A stretch of 64,000 nt of DNA from Salarias fasciatus (lineage: Eukaryota; Chordata; Actinopteri; Blenniiformes; Blenniidae), in contig NC_043754.1 of the NCBI RefSeq assembly GCF_902148845.1, positions 18,590,431 through 18,654,430 on the forward strand, given 5' to 3'. Position 1 is the stretch's first letter. Every line of letters starts with the position of its first letter. Both the position numbers and the translations under genes were made by a program. Below the pieces are notes generated by a model, which was not told the origin of the DNA, made no database searches, and saw only the letters and a program-made list of their open reading frames with translations. Shown here one piece after another: positions 36,245-50,857 of the stretch.

Positions 36245-36709
36245 AGCAACACTAAGGAACTTTCAGTTTTCGTTGATTTTGGCGGCGCCAGTGGACAAAA
36301 GTGGTAGTGTTTTGCCTGACTGAATACTACAGTTCCCATGAGGACTAGCGCGTGGCGTCGTAAATTGCTGCTCCCGGTGGCATGCTGTCGGACTGAACTC
36401 GCCTTCATTTGTTTCCAGGGGCTGTGTGAAGGATGGATAGCGACGAGGTAATGAATCTAAATGAATCTAATGGTGGATAAACAATGTTATATCAAGATGT
36501 GACGCATGCCGTAAAGCAGTCCGCACATTTGGAGCTTTTTAGTGTGCAGGATTCCTACCACCCTCCTCACAGCTGCTTAGTCCAAGTGAAAGCAATACTG
36601 ACGCCCTCAGCCCGTGACAGAGGGGTCATTCAACTAGTTGTAAGTGGAAGTATCATCACAAAAGATATTAAAATGTTTTATTAAGGTTGAAAAGTTCCTT
36701 AGTGTAGGT
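36245..36709. mobile_element. TTAA-flanked MITE in chek1-B intron 1
   Basis: 465 bp between TTAA duplications (36241-36244, 36710-36713). Inverted ends read ACACTAAGGAACTTT at the left and its complement at the right. The empty site is seen in copy A (GATTTAATGTATTC near 25086). Non-coding. Inserted after the duplication or lost cleanly from A. Confidence 0.88.
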
Positions 36710-36875
36710 TTAATGTATTCAGTTTTACAGGCAGCTTATTTCAATACATCCACACTGAGGCTGGAAACATTTTAAACTCAACAGCATTGTGATTCTCTAA
36801 TTCTCATGCATTTGCCTGTTGTTGCAAAAACGAATGAATGTACAGTGTGCTCTATAAATAAAAGAAGGACTCTTA

Positions 36876-36977
<102 letters not shown>

Positions 36978-37276
36978 TCACGACCCAATAATGACCTCTT
37001 GAAATGACTTTTCTCGGCACGTTAAGCTCCCTCAGATCACCATGTGGAGGCAGATATCTCTAAACCTGTCAGAGGTCGCTCTCGGAGGAGGAGACATGCA
37101 GTTAAATGTCACGTTGCGCCGCAGGAGCCAGAAAAAAATTGTCGCAAAATGTTAAACTGGTCTGTCTCACCCGCACAGCGTTTCTCCACAGCAGAGGTTT
37201 CCACATGAAGCTTTGAGCAAAAATTAACCAAACTCTTTCATCCGTCTGAGGCTTCAAGAAGAAAACATGTAATGAA

Positions 37277-37344
37277 TTTGGCGCGGGAATGTTTTATCGA
37301 TGTCACTTCCGTCCTGCTCGTCACTTCCTGTTTGGTTTGGCGCC
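37277..37344. promoter_or_regulatory. Pair of E2F-like sites upstream of chek1-B
   Basis: TTTGGCGC at 37277-37284 and TTTGGCGCC at 37336-37344, copies of the sites at 25659 and 25718. Confidence 0.5.
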
Positions 37345-37658
37345 CTCTGCTGTCGAACATCAGAAACAACCACAGTCAATGCTGAAAACTGGGTGAAAAC
37401 ACATCCTGACCATTATGACTCCGAAATGACACAGAATGAACACTTTCAGGGCGGAATAATGAATTAAAATCGATAGAGTTGAGGCTTTTACAAACATGGA
37501 AACTACAAGAGTAAAGGTAGCAGAGAGCAAAAGCTGCTGAAGGCCTGCTCAGTGATCACCAGACTCATCAAACTGAACATGCAGGTTTGCTGATAGATCC
37601 TTAAAAACTGACATTCTTGAATGAAACAAAAAGTGTATTGACCTTTGTGAACAACTTC

Positions 37659-38850
37659 ATTTAGTATTCTAACAAAATATCTATCAATGTATCTTCATAT
37701 GTGTGTCAAAGTTAACATTTCGAAGAAACGACAGCAACTAAACAGCAACAACTGGAAAATTGTTTACATTTTCCTTTTTCAAGTATTACTATTCTTCACA
37801 GCCTATTAAAGTTTGAAAATTAAATATAATCTAACGTTAAGCAATCAGTCATTTGGAAGGTAAATGTGTGGTTTGCCTACCAAAGTTCCCCTTTTCTCAT
37901 CACCTCCAGTCCTGCAATACAAGTTTACACAGTAAGATGGTGTACTGCGTCCCTCAAAAGAAGCAACAATGGGAATAAGTTATAAAGAATTAACTGGGGC
38001 TCACTACCCAACGGTGTCTTCCATACTAAAAGAGGGTTTAGACTATGCAGCCTGCAGGGATAAATTGTCCTGAGGAAGGGTGGGATGCAGTCTGAAAACA
38101 TGCTGAGTGACACAGTCAGACTTCAGGTCAGGAGGATCTTTTGCAAAAGTTTTTGTAAAAACAAGGATTAAATGTGAACACTTTTGGAGAGCACTGTCAT
38201 TATGTGTGTGCAGAAATAAACGTGTGCTATGGGGTTGTTGGTATTTATGGATTACATAGAACTGAACAGATGCTTGTCTCTTGGTTTCCTACTAAGTTCA
38301 GTTGTGAATCAACGTAATTACCTAAAAGCTAACCTGGGTGAATAATCAATCGATGAATCAACATGTCAACTGCCAATACCTCTGGGTTTTGGGAAATGAT
38401 GAAAACAAATGTTTGTACTGCTCTTTCTTTCCCAATACTCTTTGGGACCATGTGATTTTGTGTGTACACATCGGGGAAAATCCAGTGTCATCATGGCAAA
38501 GCTTTGCCCTACTTAAATCTGAAACAAACTAAACTGAAATATTTGAGCAACCACAGCCACACTGAGCAGGTAAATGGTGCAGCATTTAACTATCTTGTGT
38601 TTCTAATGTTATTAGTTGATTCTTTTTATTTTGAAGAAAATGTTTTAATATTTTTGTACAAATTAAATTTCATAGTACTACTCTATTTATTTAGCAGTGA
38701 ATTATAAATATATACAGTTAAAATGTTCAAGTTGATTTTAAAGAACAGCAAAAACTTGACTATTGTCATGACTATTGAGGTTAAACATGACATTACCTTT
38801 ATGGAAAATATCAGTTTTTGTGACTTTTTCTTTTTTTTTTTTTTTTTTTC
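37659..38850. other. 1.19-kb segment upstream of factor B present only in copy B
   Basis: Copy A has about 10 bp here (26041-26050). The segment is AT-rich with no recognisable gene, terminal repeats or target duplication. It ends in a T-rich run shared in part with copy A, which fits a deletion in A better than an insertion in B. Confidence 0.7.
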
Positions 38851-38927
38851 TTGAGAGGGGCATACATTGATCTGCTTTTATTGGTTCTATAGTTAATATT
38901 TACCAGGATGTTCTGGGTCCTGTCTCT

Positions 38928-38936
38928 TTCTATGAA
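38928..38936. promoter_or_regulatory. STAT/GAS-like TTCTATGAA upstream of full factor B
   Basis: Same motif and spacing as 26128-26136, about 74 bp before the start codon at 39010. Confidence 0.3.
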
Positions 38937-39009
38937 GCTCACGGTTCATTTTGTAATATATCCACAGCTCCTGTAGCCCTCCGTTATTCATCAGCAGTTT
39001 GTCAGTTTG

Positions 39010-42000
39010 ATGTTGAACATGGAAAAGTTCCTCCGCTGGAGTTTGTTTGCTGTATTGTCATGTTTCCTCTTAATGGGTATGTATATATGTTTGTCCTTTC
39101 GATTAAAGATATATATGACGATTTCAAATGCACACATTTTAAACATTGTTTATGGTTCTGACTTAAATATTTTGTGATACAGAACAGTTATGTGTGATGG
39201 GTTCTGTGCTTTCAAGTTTAACAATCATGAATTTGTTGAAAAGTATTTTCAATTTATATTTCAATTGTGAACAATTATTTGATGAGGAAACAAAAATCAG
39301 AATTTAGAACACGTCATGTCTCGAATCTTCACTTTTTCAATGCCAACATCAAATTGTTTTGATGATTATTTTAATAAATGTACAACTATATACAAACAAT
39401 AGATAGCGGTACTCCAGTTGAGGCCTGTAAGGCTTATTTACATGACAGTGTAGTGGTTAAAACTCTTCCTACGAGAGTGGAATTTGAAAACAGTTTTGCC
39501 CCAAGGCCTTTCATGATGGAGTTTGCATGTTCTCTCTGTGAATGTTTTAACCTTGAATGCCAAAATCATGTATCCGAGGCAAAAAAAAAAAAGGTTCTAA
39601 AATGTTGGAGTTGTCTGACAAAGCTGTTTCTTTCCAGGTCAAGAGGTTCGGAGTGATTGCACGGAAGATGGTGTTGAAATTGCGGGAGGTCATTACACAC
39701 TGACCAAGCAGCTGAAGGTTGACAGCATGTTGATCTACCACTGCCCCGAAGGCTACTACCCCTACCCCGCCCTGGTCCGTCTGTGTCAAAACAGCAGCAA
39801 GTGGAAACCAGCGCCCAAAAGATTCTTACAGCAGAGATGCAGGCGTGAGTAACATCATTCAACACTCATTTTTACTTTTTTGTCCTCAGAATGCATGATG
39901 AGTCACACCCTCTTTGTTCATTTGTTTGTTTGCTTGACAGTTGTCGAATGTCCTGACCCCAATGTGCTGGAGTACGGAAGTGTGTGGCCTCCTCAGGAGA
40001 AATACTTTGTGGGCAATGAGACCACGTATGAATGTTACTCTGGACACACGATGCGAGGCTCCTCCCGGCGTGTGTGTTTGAGCAACGGGAAGTGGAGTGG
40101 ACAAACCCCCATCTGCAGCAGAGACAGTAAGTCTGCGCTTGGAAATGACAATATTTCAATTCAATTTTAATTTATACAACACCAAATACAACATGGTAAT
40201 TTGTCAAACTAAAAAATATACAAGCCAAACACAAGCACGCAAAAAAGTGTGAAAGGAAAAAATGATTCCATCAACATTCTTACACGGAGCCTCATTTGTG
40301 TTTTCTGATTTATTCTGGACATTTCTCCTCATTTATCTATTTTCTGTCCTATTAAAGCTGCAGGTATCTGCGCTGACCCAGGAATCCCACCCGGTGCCAC
40401 AAGAACAGGGAACATATTTGACTTTCAGGACACAGTAAAATACCACTGCAAAGACAACCTGATTTTGGTGGGCTCCAAGACGAGAGTGTGTCAGGAGAAC
40501 GGCCAGTGGACGGGCAAGGAGCCAGCGTGCTACTGTAAGATAAACACCTGCGCACTTATTTACCGAAGGTCTAATGGAAATTCACCACATTAGTCGACTG
40601 AAATCCAACACTCACAAGGCTGAAAATATTATATAAAATAAAATAAACATAAAATATCTAGTTTTAAGATCACTCATAGAAACAGCTTTATTTTTCATTC
40701 TGTAGTTCTTTTTCTTTGAGTGACAGATGTCATTGTTCTTGCTTTCAGTAATCGTTATTCTTTCCTGGGGTGCACAGCAGTAAATAGCATAAAAATACAC
40801 ACACTGCTTTACCCTTTAACCCATAATGTTGTGGTGGGTGCTTTGGCTCCAGTTTGAAGATGGTCAAACTCACTCCAGGGATTTCCTGTATTTATACCAC
40901 AGACAGGCCTTTTCTCTGAGTCACTAAAGTAAGAAATTGCAAAAGTTCTAAACACTGGAGGAAGTGGCCCTTGAACAACGTCCTGTCTATGAAAGCTACT
41001 TTAAACTCACCCCAGCTCAAACTTCCTCTTTTTCTTCAACCTGACCTTTCATTGAATCAGTTTTCTCTTTTTCATGATTAACGCAAACTTCTGCTTTTTG
41101 GGGGGGGATTTTTTTTTCTTGCAGACAAACACACTTACGATACTCCACTGGAGGTTTCGCAGGCATTCGGGAGTGCCATCACAGAAACTCTCACCACCTT
41201 AGAGTCCCTTGGTAAGTTTTCCTTCTTTCTCTGGTTGGATGTAAGATATGAGATTCTAAAGATTAAAGGTTTTATTCGTCCCAAATCATGCCAATGCTGT
41301 GTTTGTTGTTGTTCAGATGACACACAGGAGGGAAGAAAAATCAGACTTACCAAAAATGGGACACTGAACATCTACATCGCTGTGGATATTTCTGAGAGCA
41401 TTGAAAAGGATCAGTACGAGAAAGCCAGAGATGCTGTCACAAAGCTTATTAGAAAGGTGAGAAATCCAGTTTTCCACAGACCTGCAGATTTTACTGGAAT
41501 TGTTCTGACAGTCAATGATAAAAGTTTTTAGATTTTGCATGATGGATAGGCGGACTGCCACGGAGCTCTGTCTTACAATATGCTGAACTGGCAGCCAGGA
41601 ACACGGCACTTGGACTGACGTTGGATCAGGATAACTTTGCTGATTACAGGCTCAGCTTAAGGGCCCGAGGATGCTCGCTGGGTGAAATTACAGACGAGTG
41701 CTGGCATTGAATTTGCTGACTTGTTAGAAAGCATGTTGGAAATCCAGCAATCAGTCAGACTCGTCTGGACACTTCATCAATCATTTGATGTTATGAGGAA
41801 TAAACAGACATTAGACCTCGCAATGAACATGAGCATCTGAATCGAGAGTGTTACGAAGAGGCTGGAAAACTTCAGGATTTGTTTTCGCTGTACAGTTCTC
41901 TCTCTCTCCGTGTGGAGCTAGGGGGATGCCAGCCAAACGAACCGAATAATGCATGAAGTTTCTTGACACACTTTTAGAAGCACATTTGGCACACTACACA

Positions 42001-45000
42001 CATGACATGTACACACTTTATCTCATTCAATTTGGCCGCCGGCGCTGCAGCCCATTAGAAGTAAATTTCATTATGAATTACAAATCATAATCTTGACTGA
42101 TGGCTTTTGGCTCCGGTCCCCTGGCCTGGTCTCAGGGCACACTTCAGGAAAAGCTTTCTGCTGATAAATGGATCAATTACTTAACAAAATAACAACCATA
42201 AGCAGTTTGAAACACACAGAGGTGTTGCATTAACAAAACACCTCACAGCACTTTTCACAAGTTAAACATGTGTTCAGAAAGACGTGTCGGGAGTTCGAGC
42301 GGGATCCCTCGCCTTGCCGATTCATTTTCTTTCATGTTTCCGCAGATTTCGTCCTACAGCGTGACTCCAAACTATGAAATAGTGTTTTTCTCTTCTGAAG
42401 TATATGAAATCGTCAACATTCTTGATTTCTTTGGGGGCGGAGTGACTCTGAGCACCGTCGAAAAGAAGTTGAAAGACTTTACAATAGATGGTGAGAGAAA
42501 CACAGATGTGGACATTTTATGTGAAGCCGTGTGTGTTTACGTATGTGTGTGTTTTGGCTCGTAGATAAAAACACTGGAACGGATCTGACCCAGGTCTTCA
42601 ACAAGTTCTTGGAGAAAATGGCATTCTTGAAGATTCAACTTGGAGAAGATGTTTTCAGGGAGCATCGCCACGTCTTTCTCATCTTCACAGACGGTAATGT
42701 CATACTTGTGTTGTCTTGACTGAGCTTGTTTACTAGACACTATAGACATTATAAGGAGTCATGGCAGGATATCACCAAAATAAAAAAACGAAAAACAAGA
42801 TTCAGAAACTGTAGCAGATGTTGGGTTCTAGCCCCCAAATTTTTACTATTGTGAACTTATGAAAAATCCACTTCCACCATCAATAGTTTCTCTGTTGTAT
42901 TCTGCAACACTGAGTTCCCTTTCTCTGTAAACTCCTTGGGTTAAACACCGTCTTGGGGTATCCTGTGCACTAATGCCGCTTCAGCCAACAACAGTCAGAG
43001 TTACTTTGTTTCTCTCTATTTTGCGTATTTGTCATTTTACCTCACTGACGTCTCTCAACTGCAGGGGGGTATAACATGGGAGGGTCACCCGCACCGTCTG
43101 TGGCAAGGATCAAGAACACGGTGTACATGAACCACACCGCTCAATCCCAAAACCTAAACAGAGAAGATCATCTCGGTAAGTTTCACTTCTGATTTGTGCA
43201 TCTGTTTTTCCCTCTCAACCTTTAACCTTGCCGCTGATATTTGTCTGCAGATATTTATATTTTTGCCATCGGGGCTCAAATCTTTGACGATGACCTGCAG
43301 CCGCTGGTTGTGGGGAAAGAGGGCAAGCATTACTTCAGAATGAAGGACATCAAAAATCTACAAGAAACCTTTGATGAGATAATTGGTGAGTCTTCTTTGT
43401 AGATGTTCTGTTTGTTCACCAGCTTTCTGCTTGTCAGGACTCTCTCTTGTCTTCACTCTGACACAAGGGAGAGATTATATTCTTCAATTACAAGAGGAGG
43501 CCTGCAGGGCTCTCTTATTTCTGAAAAAAACCTTCTCTTATTATTCTGATACCCCTGATGTACCAGGGATGGAAAGATGTGGCAAAGTATCCCATAGGAC
43601 ATATAATCTATTGTAATGGGATGAGCCTCCAGAGCTGACTCCTTAAGTGAACGTAATGCTCAGCTTCAACGTCAAAGGGTACAGTGTACAAGTGTACAGT
43701 GATTACTATATATGCATGTGCTTCAAGGAATGTGGAAAACGTTATCTAATTTGATGATGCTGCATTGAACTTTTGCTCCATGCAGACGAGGAAGAGGTCA
43801 AAGGCCTCTGTGGTCTTCACAGAAGTTATGACGAAGAGAGCCCCAGAAGAAGGTATCCATGGTACGCATTAATCGTTGTGCTGGTAAGCTTTGCTTCACT
43901 CCCCCAGTGGGTAAAATGTATTTGCAAAAGCACCCCTAAAAGTTTAATTTGATCCATTTGGTCAGGGCCGGTCCCGACATTTGTTGAGCGGGGGGGGGGG
44001 GGGGGGGGGGGGGGGGGGTGCGCGCTGAGGAGCGATGCCGAACCATACCGATCAGTGCCGGGCAGCGCCGAGGACGAGGAGCGCAGTGCGTCGGACCGCT
44101 GCACAGCGGGGCACACGGAACACAGAGCGTCGTGGCGCCCCTTGTACGACCGCGGCGCCCCCCTCGGGACGTGGCGCCCTAGGCGGCCGCCTAGTTCGCC
44201 TATGCCTAGAGCCGGCCCTGCATTTGGTTGCCATTTTCTCTAGAGTTTACAGGTCAAAGCTTTTTAGCTGTGTTGAGGGAGAAAAAAACTCCTCACCCTC
44301 TTAAAGGAATACTCCGAAGATTTTTGACCCACACCCTTTCCCTATCTTTGACAAAGTTAGACAAGCTCATAAATACCTTTTTAGTGTCTGCGCGTCCAGT
44401 GGCTGGTTCCCAGCTGTTAGCATCGTAGTTAGCTTAGCTCAATTGCTGGAAGTCAATAGGAAACAGAGCCGGACTGACGAAAGTGGACAAAATACTCCTT
44501 CCAGTGGTCCAGGGGATAGCGTATTAGCACGTGAAGTAAATCTGAATGGCTATAAAACATTTTAAAAGACGTGTTTTCTTTTCAATCCGTTAAAATAACG
44601 TTTTGATACACATAGATCTACACAAGCATGGTGCTCCATGGAAGGATATACCGGCGCACAGCGGCTGAGTCTATGGCTTCTACTGCTGTGCTCCAGTATA
44701 TCCTTCCGCGGAGCACTGCGCATGCGCAGGTCTGTGTGTATCAAAACGTTATTTTAACCGGTGAACTATGTCTGGGCAGGGCGAAGCCAGAGGAAACTCT
44801 GGTGGAGGCCCGCAGCGGTCCTGACGTGCAAATCGGTCGTCTGACCTGGGCATAGGGGCGAAAGACTAATCGAACCATCTAGTAGCTGGTTCCGTCCGAA
44901 GTGTCCCTCAGGACAGCTGGATCTCGCACTCATGGTTTTATCTGGTAAAGTGGAAGGATTGACAGATTGATAGCTCTAATTAGTTTGTTAGTTGGACTTT

Positions 45001-47214
45001 AAACCTGACAGGGTAGAAGGTTTAAAATTGCCTGAGTCACAAAAGCATGTTCAAAAATTTGCCTAAGTCATTGAATTCTCTCATGTTGCACGTTTGACTG
45101 ACTTTGTTGTTTGTATGTCAATACGCATCTGTTGGAATAGCTGTTTTGATTAACATTGTTCGTAAATATCATATATTCAACCAATGGTTCAGTTTTTTGT
45201 GTTTCCTGAAAAGTCTTAAAAAATGACTTAGGCGATTATTTTAAGAAGGCGTCGATGTGTAAAATGAGTTCCTAAATATTTGCCTGGCTGTTATTTTCCT
45301 GCTACATTTAGATATTTGATATAGAAATGGCCATCATTAATTTACACCTTAACCCCCTTTAAGGTTTGTATTTGTACTGTTTGATTGTTGAGATGTTCAG
45401 TAGCGTCTCAGCCGAGCCACATGCCTTCTTTGGATGACTGAAATATGATAACTGCATAGAAATGTCCTCCTCAGCCTTCATTATGTCTTAATTCACTGTC
45501 CATTAATTTGCTTTCAAAATCCTTCTCATATGTTCCTTCATCACCTCTTATTCAAGAATGAAGGAAGCCCAAGGAAGTGTTTCGGCTCTCTTGTGTCGCG
45601 GAGGTTTGTCCTCACCGCCGCTCACTGCTTCAAATTTGGTGATGAACCCAAGCATGTGACTGTCGAGATAGAGGATGGACAGGGCAGAGGTAATGATCAG
45701 TTTCTGGTTCAGCTCAAAAAACCCCGTTCAGCAATTGGCATCGGTGTTTTCACACTGAAACAAATTAATGTATTCTGATTATGCAAACACAACTGGAAAC
45801 TTCTTTTTTTTGTTTTTTGCAGTCAAACAAGTTGCAGACTTCAAGTTACATCCCAACTACGACGTGGATGCGAAAGCAGCTTTAGGTGTGCAAGAGTTTT
45901 ACGACTATGACGTGGCTCTCATCCAGCTGGAGGACGACGTTCAGATCTCCACCTCAGTGAGGTGAGCTGCTGTGGTCCGTGTAAAAGTTGCTCTTTATTC
46001 TTGGATTTGATGTGACATGAATCGTCCTGCCCCCCTTCATTTATTTGCAGACCTATTTGCATCCCTTGCACTCAGGAGACGAGTGACGCTCTAAAGCTGG
46101 TCGGCGCTTCCACTTGCAGACAACAAGGTGAGGCGATTTCCCCACATGTAGAGCTGGGAGATGCTTTGTGGGCCGGTCCTGTGTAATCGCAGCAGTAGCT
46201 GCTAGGCAAGTGAGATTGCTTGAGTGAGTTGTTTTGGTGCCGATAATTTCACAAACTCATGAACTTCTAATGAATCAATTAACTCAATTTTCAGTACAAT
46301 ATTGAAAAAAAAAAAATGCCAGGGCTTCCAACAAGTTACTATCAGTGTAATACTTTAATACATTTAATCATTTCTTATCTGATATTATTGTGTTGAGCTT
46401 AGTGCTTCAAAGAGACGAGAGAATTTCCTCTGCTACTTATGTGGACTTGCATAATCAAGGAAAAACTCTATTTTTTTGCCTTCTCTGTTCATAGAACAAC
46501 TTCTATTAACGAAAAGTTTTGAAGAACTCAGTTTCTTGACAAGGACTGGGGATGGAGTAGGTGAAAAGAACGTCTTTGCCAAGCTCGGCGATCATGTAAG
46601 CACTTCCGCTGAGATTTTTGTGTGTGACACAGAACTCCAAATATCTGATTGTTCCTCCAACTCGTTGATGCAGAGAAAGGAATGTATCAAACATGCATTG
46701 GAAGCACAGGGGATAGATACGGACAACCCAGAGGAGGCGGTGACAGAGAACTTCCTGTGCACTGGCGGTATTTCCCATCGCAGAGAGCATATCGCTTGTA
46801 AAGGTGTGTTTGTCTAGTAGTGAGTGAAATCAGCGAATGATCAGGCTTCCCATCAACACTGGCTCATTGCTATACTCTGCGTGTGTGTGTTTGTATTTTA
46901 ATGATTCAGGTGACTCTGGAGGTGCCGTTTTCAAGAACTATCAGAATCGGACAATTCAGGTAAAGCATTAAAATATTCAGTGAAGTTCAGATTTCCTTTT
47001 CTTTTGCTGACTCTCTGCTGCTTCTCTTCCACAGGTCGCAGTGGTCAGCTGGGGAACTAAGAATCTGTGCACGGATTTGGGTGGTAAATTTGAGTCAGAT
47101 AAGACCTCCAGAGACTTCCACATCAACCTTTTCAGAGTCGTCCCTTTTCTCAGATCTATTCTTGGAAACGACACACAGGATGTTTATGCGCCCCTTTTGT
47201 TTTTGAACGAATAA
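39010..47214 (+). CDS. cfb: Complement factor B (Bf/C2 type), full length
   Basis: Serum zymogen of the alternative complement pathway. It binds C3b, is cut by factor D, and the Bb part is the C3/C5 convertase protease. Coding exons: 39010-39076, 39638-39844, 39941-40126, 40358-40534, 41125-41211, 41317-41456, 42346-42490, 42565-42693, 43065-43175, 43251-43385, 43786-43883, 45557-45689, 45823-45961, 46051-46127, 46495-46595, 46674-46803, 46910-46959 and 47035-47214, giving 763 aa (human CFB 764). Signal peptide, CCP1-3 (about 23-212), factor D site EGR-KIRL, VWA domain with MIDAS DISES, TDL and FTDG (about 253-460), then a trypsin-like domain with TAAHC, DYDVALIQL and GDSGG. A downstream in-frame ATG at 39019 is an alternative start that still leaves a signal peptide. 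Factor B and C2 are close paralogues and fish genes may serve both roles. hAT MITE and rRNA debris lie in intron 11. Confidence 0.95.
39395..39570 (-). repeat. Degenerate teleost interspersed repeat in factor B intron 1
   Basis: Duplicate of 26595-26770. Confidence 0.6.
43963..44220 (-). mobile_element. hAT-type MITE in factor B intron 11
   Basis: 258 bp with CAGGGCCGG and GCCGGCCCTG ends and a perfect 8-bp target duplication CATTTGGT (43955-43962, 44221-44228). It is the same family as 16073-16378 in reverse orientation. Contains a pure G run of about 29 at 43991-44019. Confidence 0.88.
44305..44758. mobile_element. Partial TTAA-type non-autonomous DNA element with internal inverted repeat
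   Basis: Begins after TTAA (44301-44304) with AGGAATACTCCGAAG, a terminus style common to fish MITEs. No matching right end with GGAGTATTCC is found. Its right part is a long hairpin: arms 44589-44650 and 44697-44758, each about 62 nt, both bounded by GTTAAAATAACGTTTTGATA or its complement. Confidence 0.6.
44760..44977 (+). pseudogene. Chimeric 28S/18S rRNA-derived fragment
   Basis: From 44760 to about 44950 the sequence follows eukaryotic 28S rRNA: GGTGAACTATG, GGGCAGGGCGAAGCCAGAGG, AAACTCTGGTGGAGG, TGACGTGCAAATCGGTCGT, AAAGACTAATCGAACCATCT, AGTAGCTGGTTCC, then TTTTATCTGGTAAAG. It continues at about 44953-44977 into AGGATTGACAGATTGATAGC, which belongs to 18S rRNA. It has scattered substitutions against the conserved rRNA core, so it is a decayed copy and not a working rRNA gene. 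Confidence 0.88.
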
Positions 47215-47273
47215 GCACGTTGGCGATAGTATATTTTTCCCACATTCCTCTTGTAGCACTATATTCCATATTA

Positions 47274-47279
47274 AATAAA
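47274..47279 (+). terminator. Poly(A) signal AATAAA of factor B
   Basis: 60 nt after the factor B stop codon, giving a short 3' UTR as in other factor B genes. Confidence 0.8.
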
Positions 47280-50757
<3,478 letters not shown>

Positions 50758-50857
50758 TTTGGGTGGATTTGGTGGGTTTCACCTGAACAGACTGCGAAAT
50801 GAAAGAGACGAAACTGGAATCCAAGCTTTGGTGGTGAACAGACATCAACCGGCAAAG

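Larger units (their letters stand above)
43884..45556 (+). other. Factor B intron 11 (1.67 kb), a transposon landing zone
   Basis: Separates the VWA/linker part from the serine protease exons. Holds the hAT MITE 43963-44220, a partial TTAA-type element with a long inverted repeat (44305-44758) and the rRNA fragment 44760-44977. Nothing was recognised from 44980 to 45556. Confidence 0.8.

Noticed and set aside
43383-43616. 77-codon plus-strand frame after factor B exon 10
   Set aside because: It begins at the exon 10 donor and runs into intron sequence. The real next exon is 43786-43883.
44035-44304. Arg/Ala-rich open frames around 44035-44304 and 15962-16316
   Set aside because: They lie inside the GC-rich hAT MITEs, and matching frames occur in both copies because the DNA is repeated.
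44628-44855. Open frame of 75 codons
   Set aside because: It covers the hairpin element and the rRNA fragment, not a gene.
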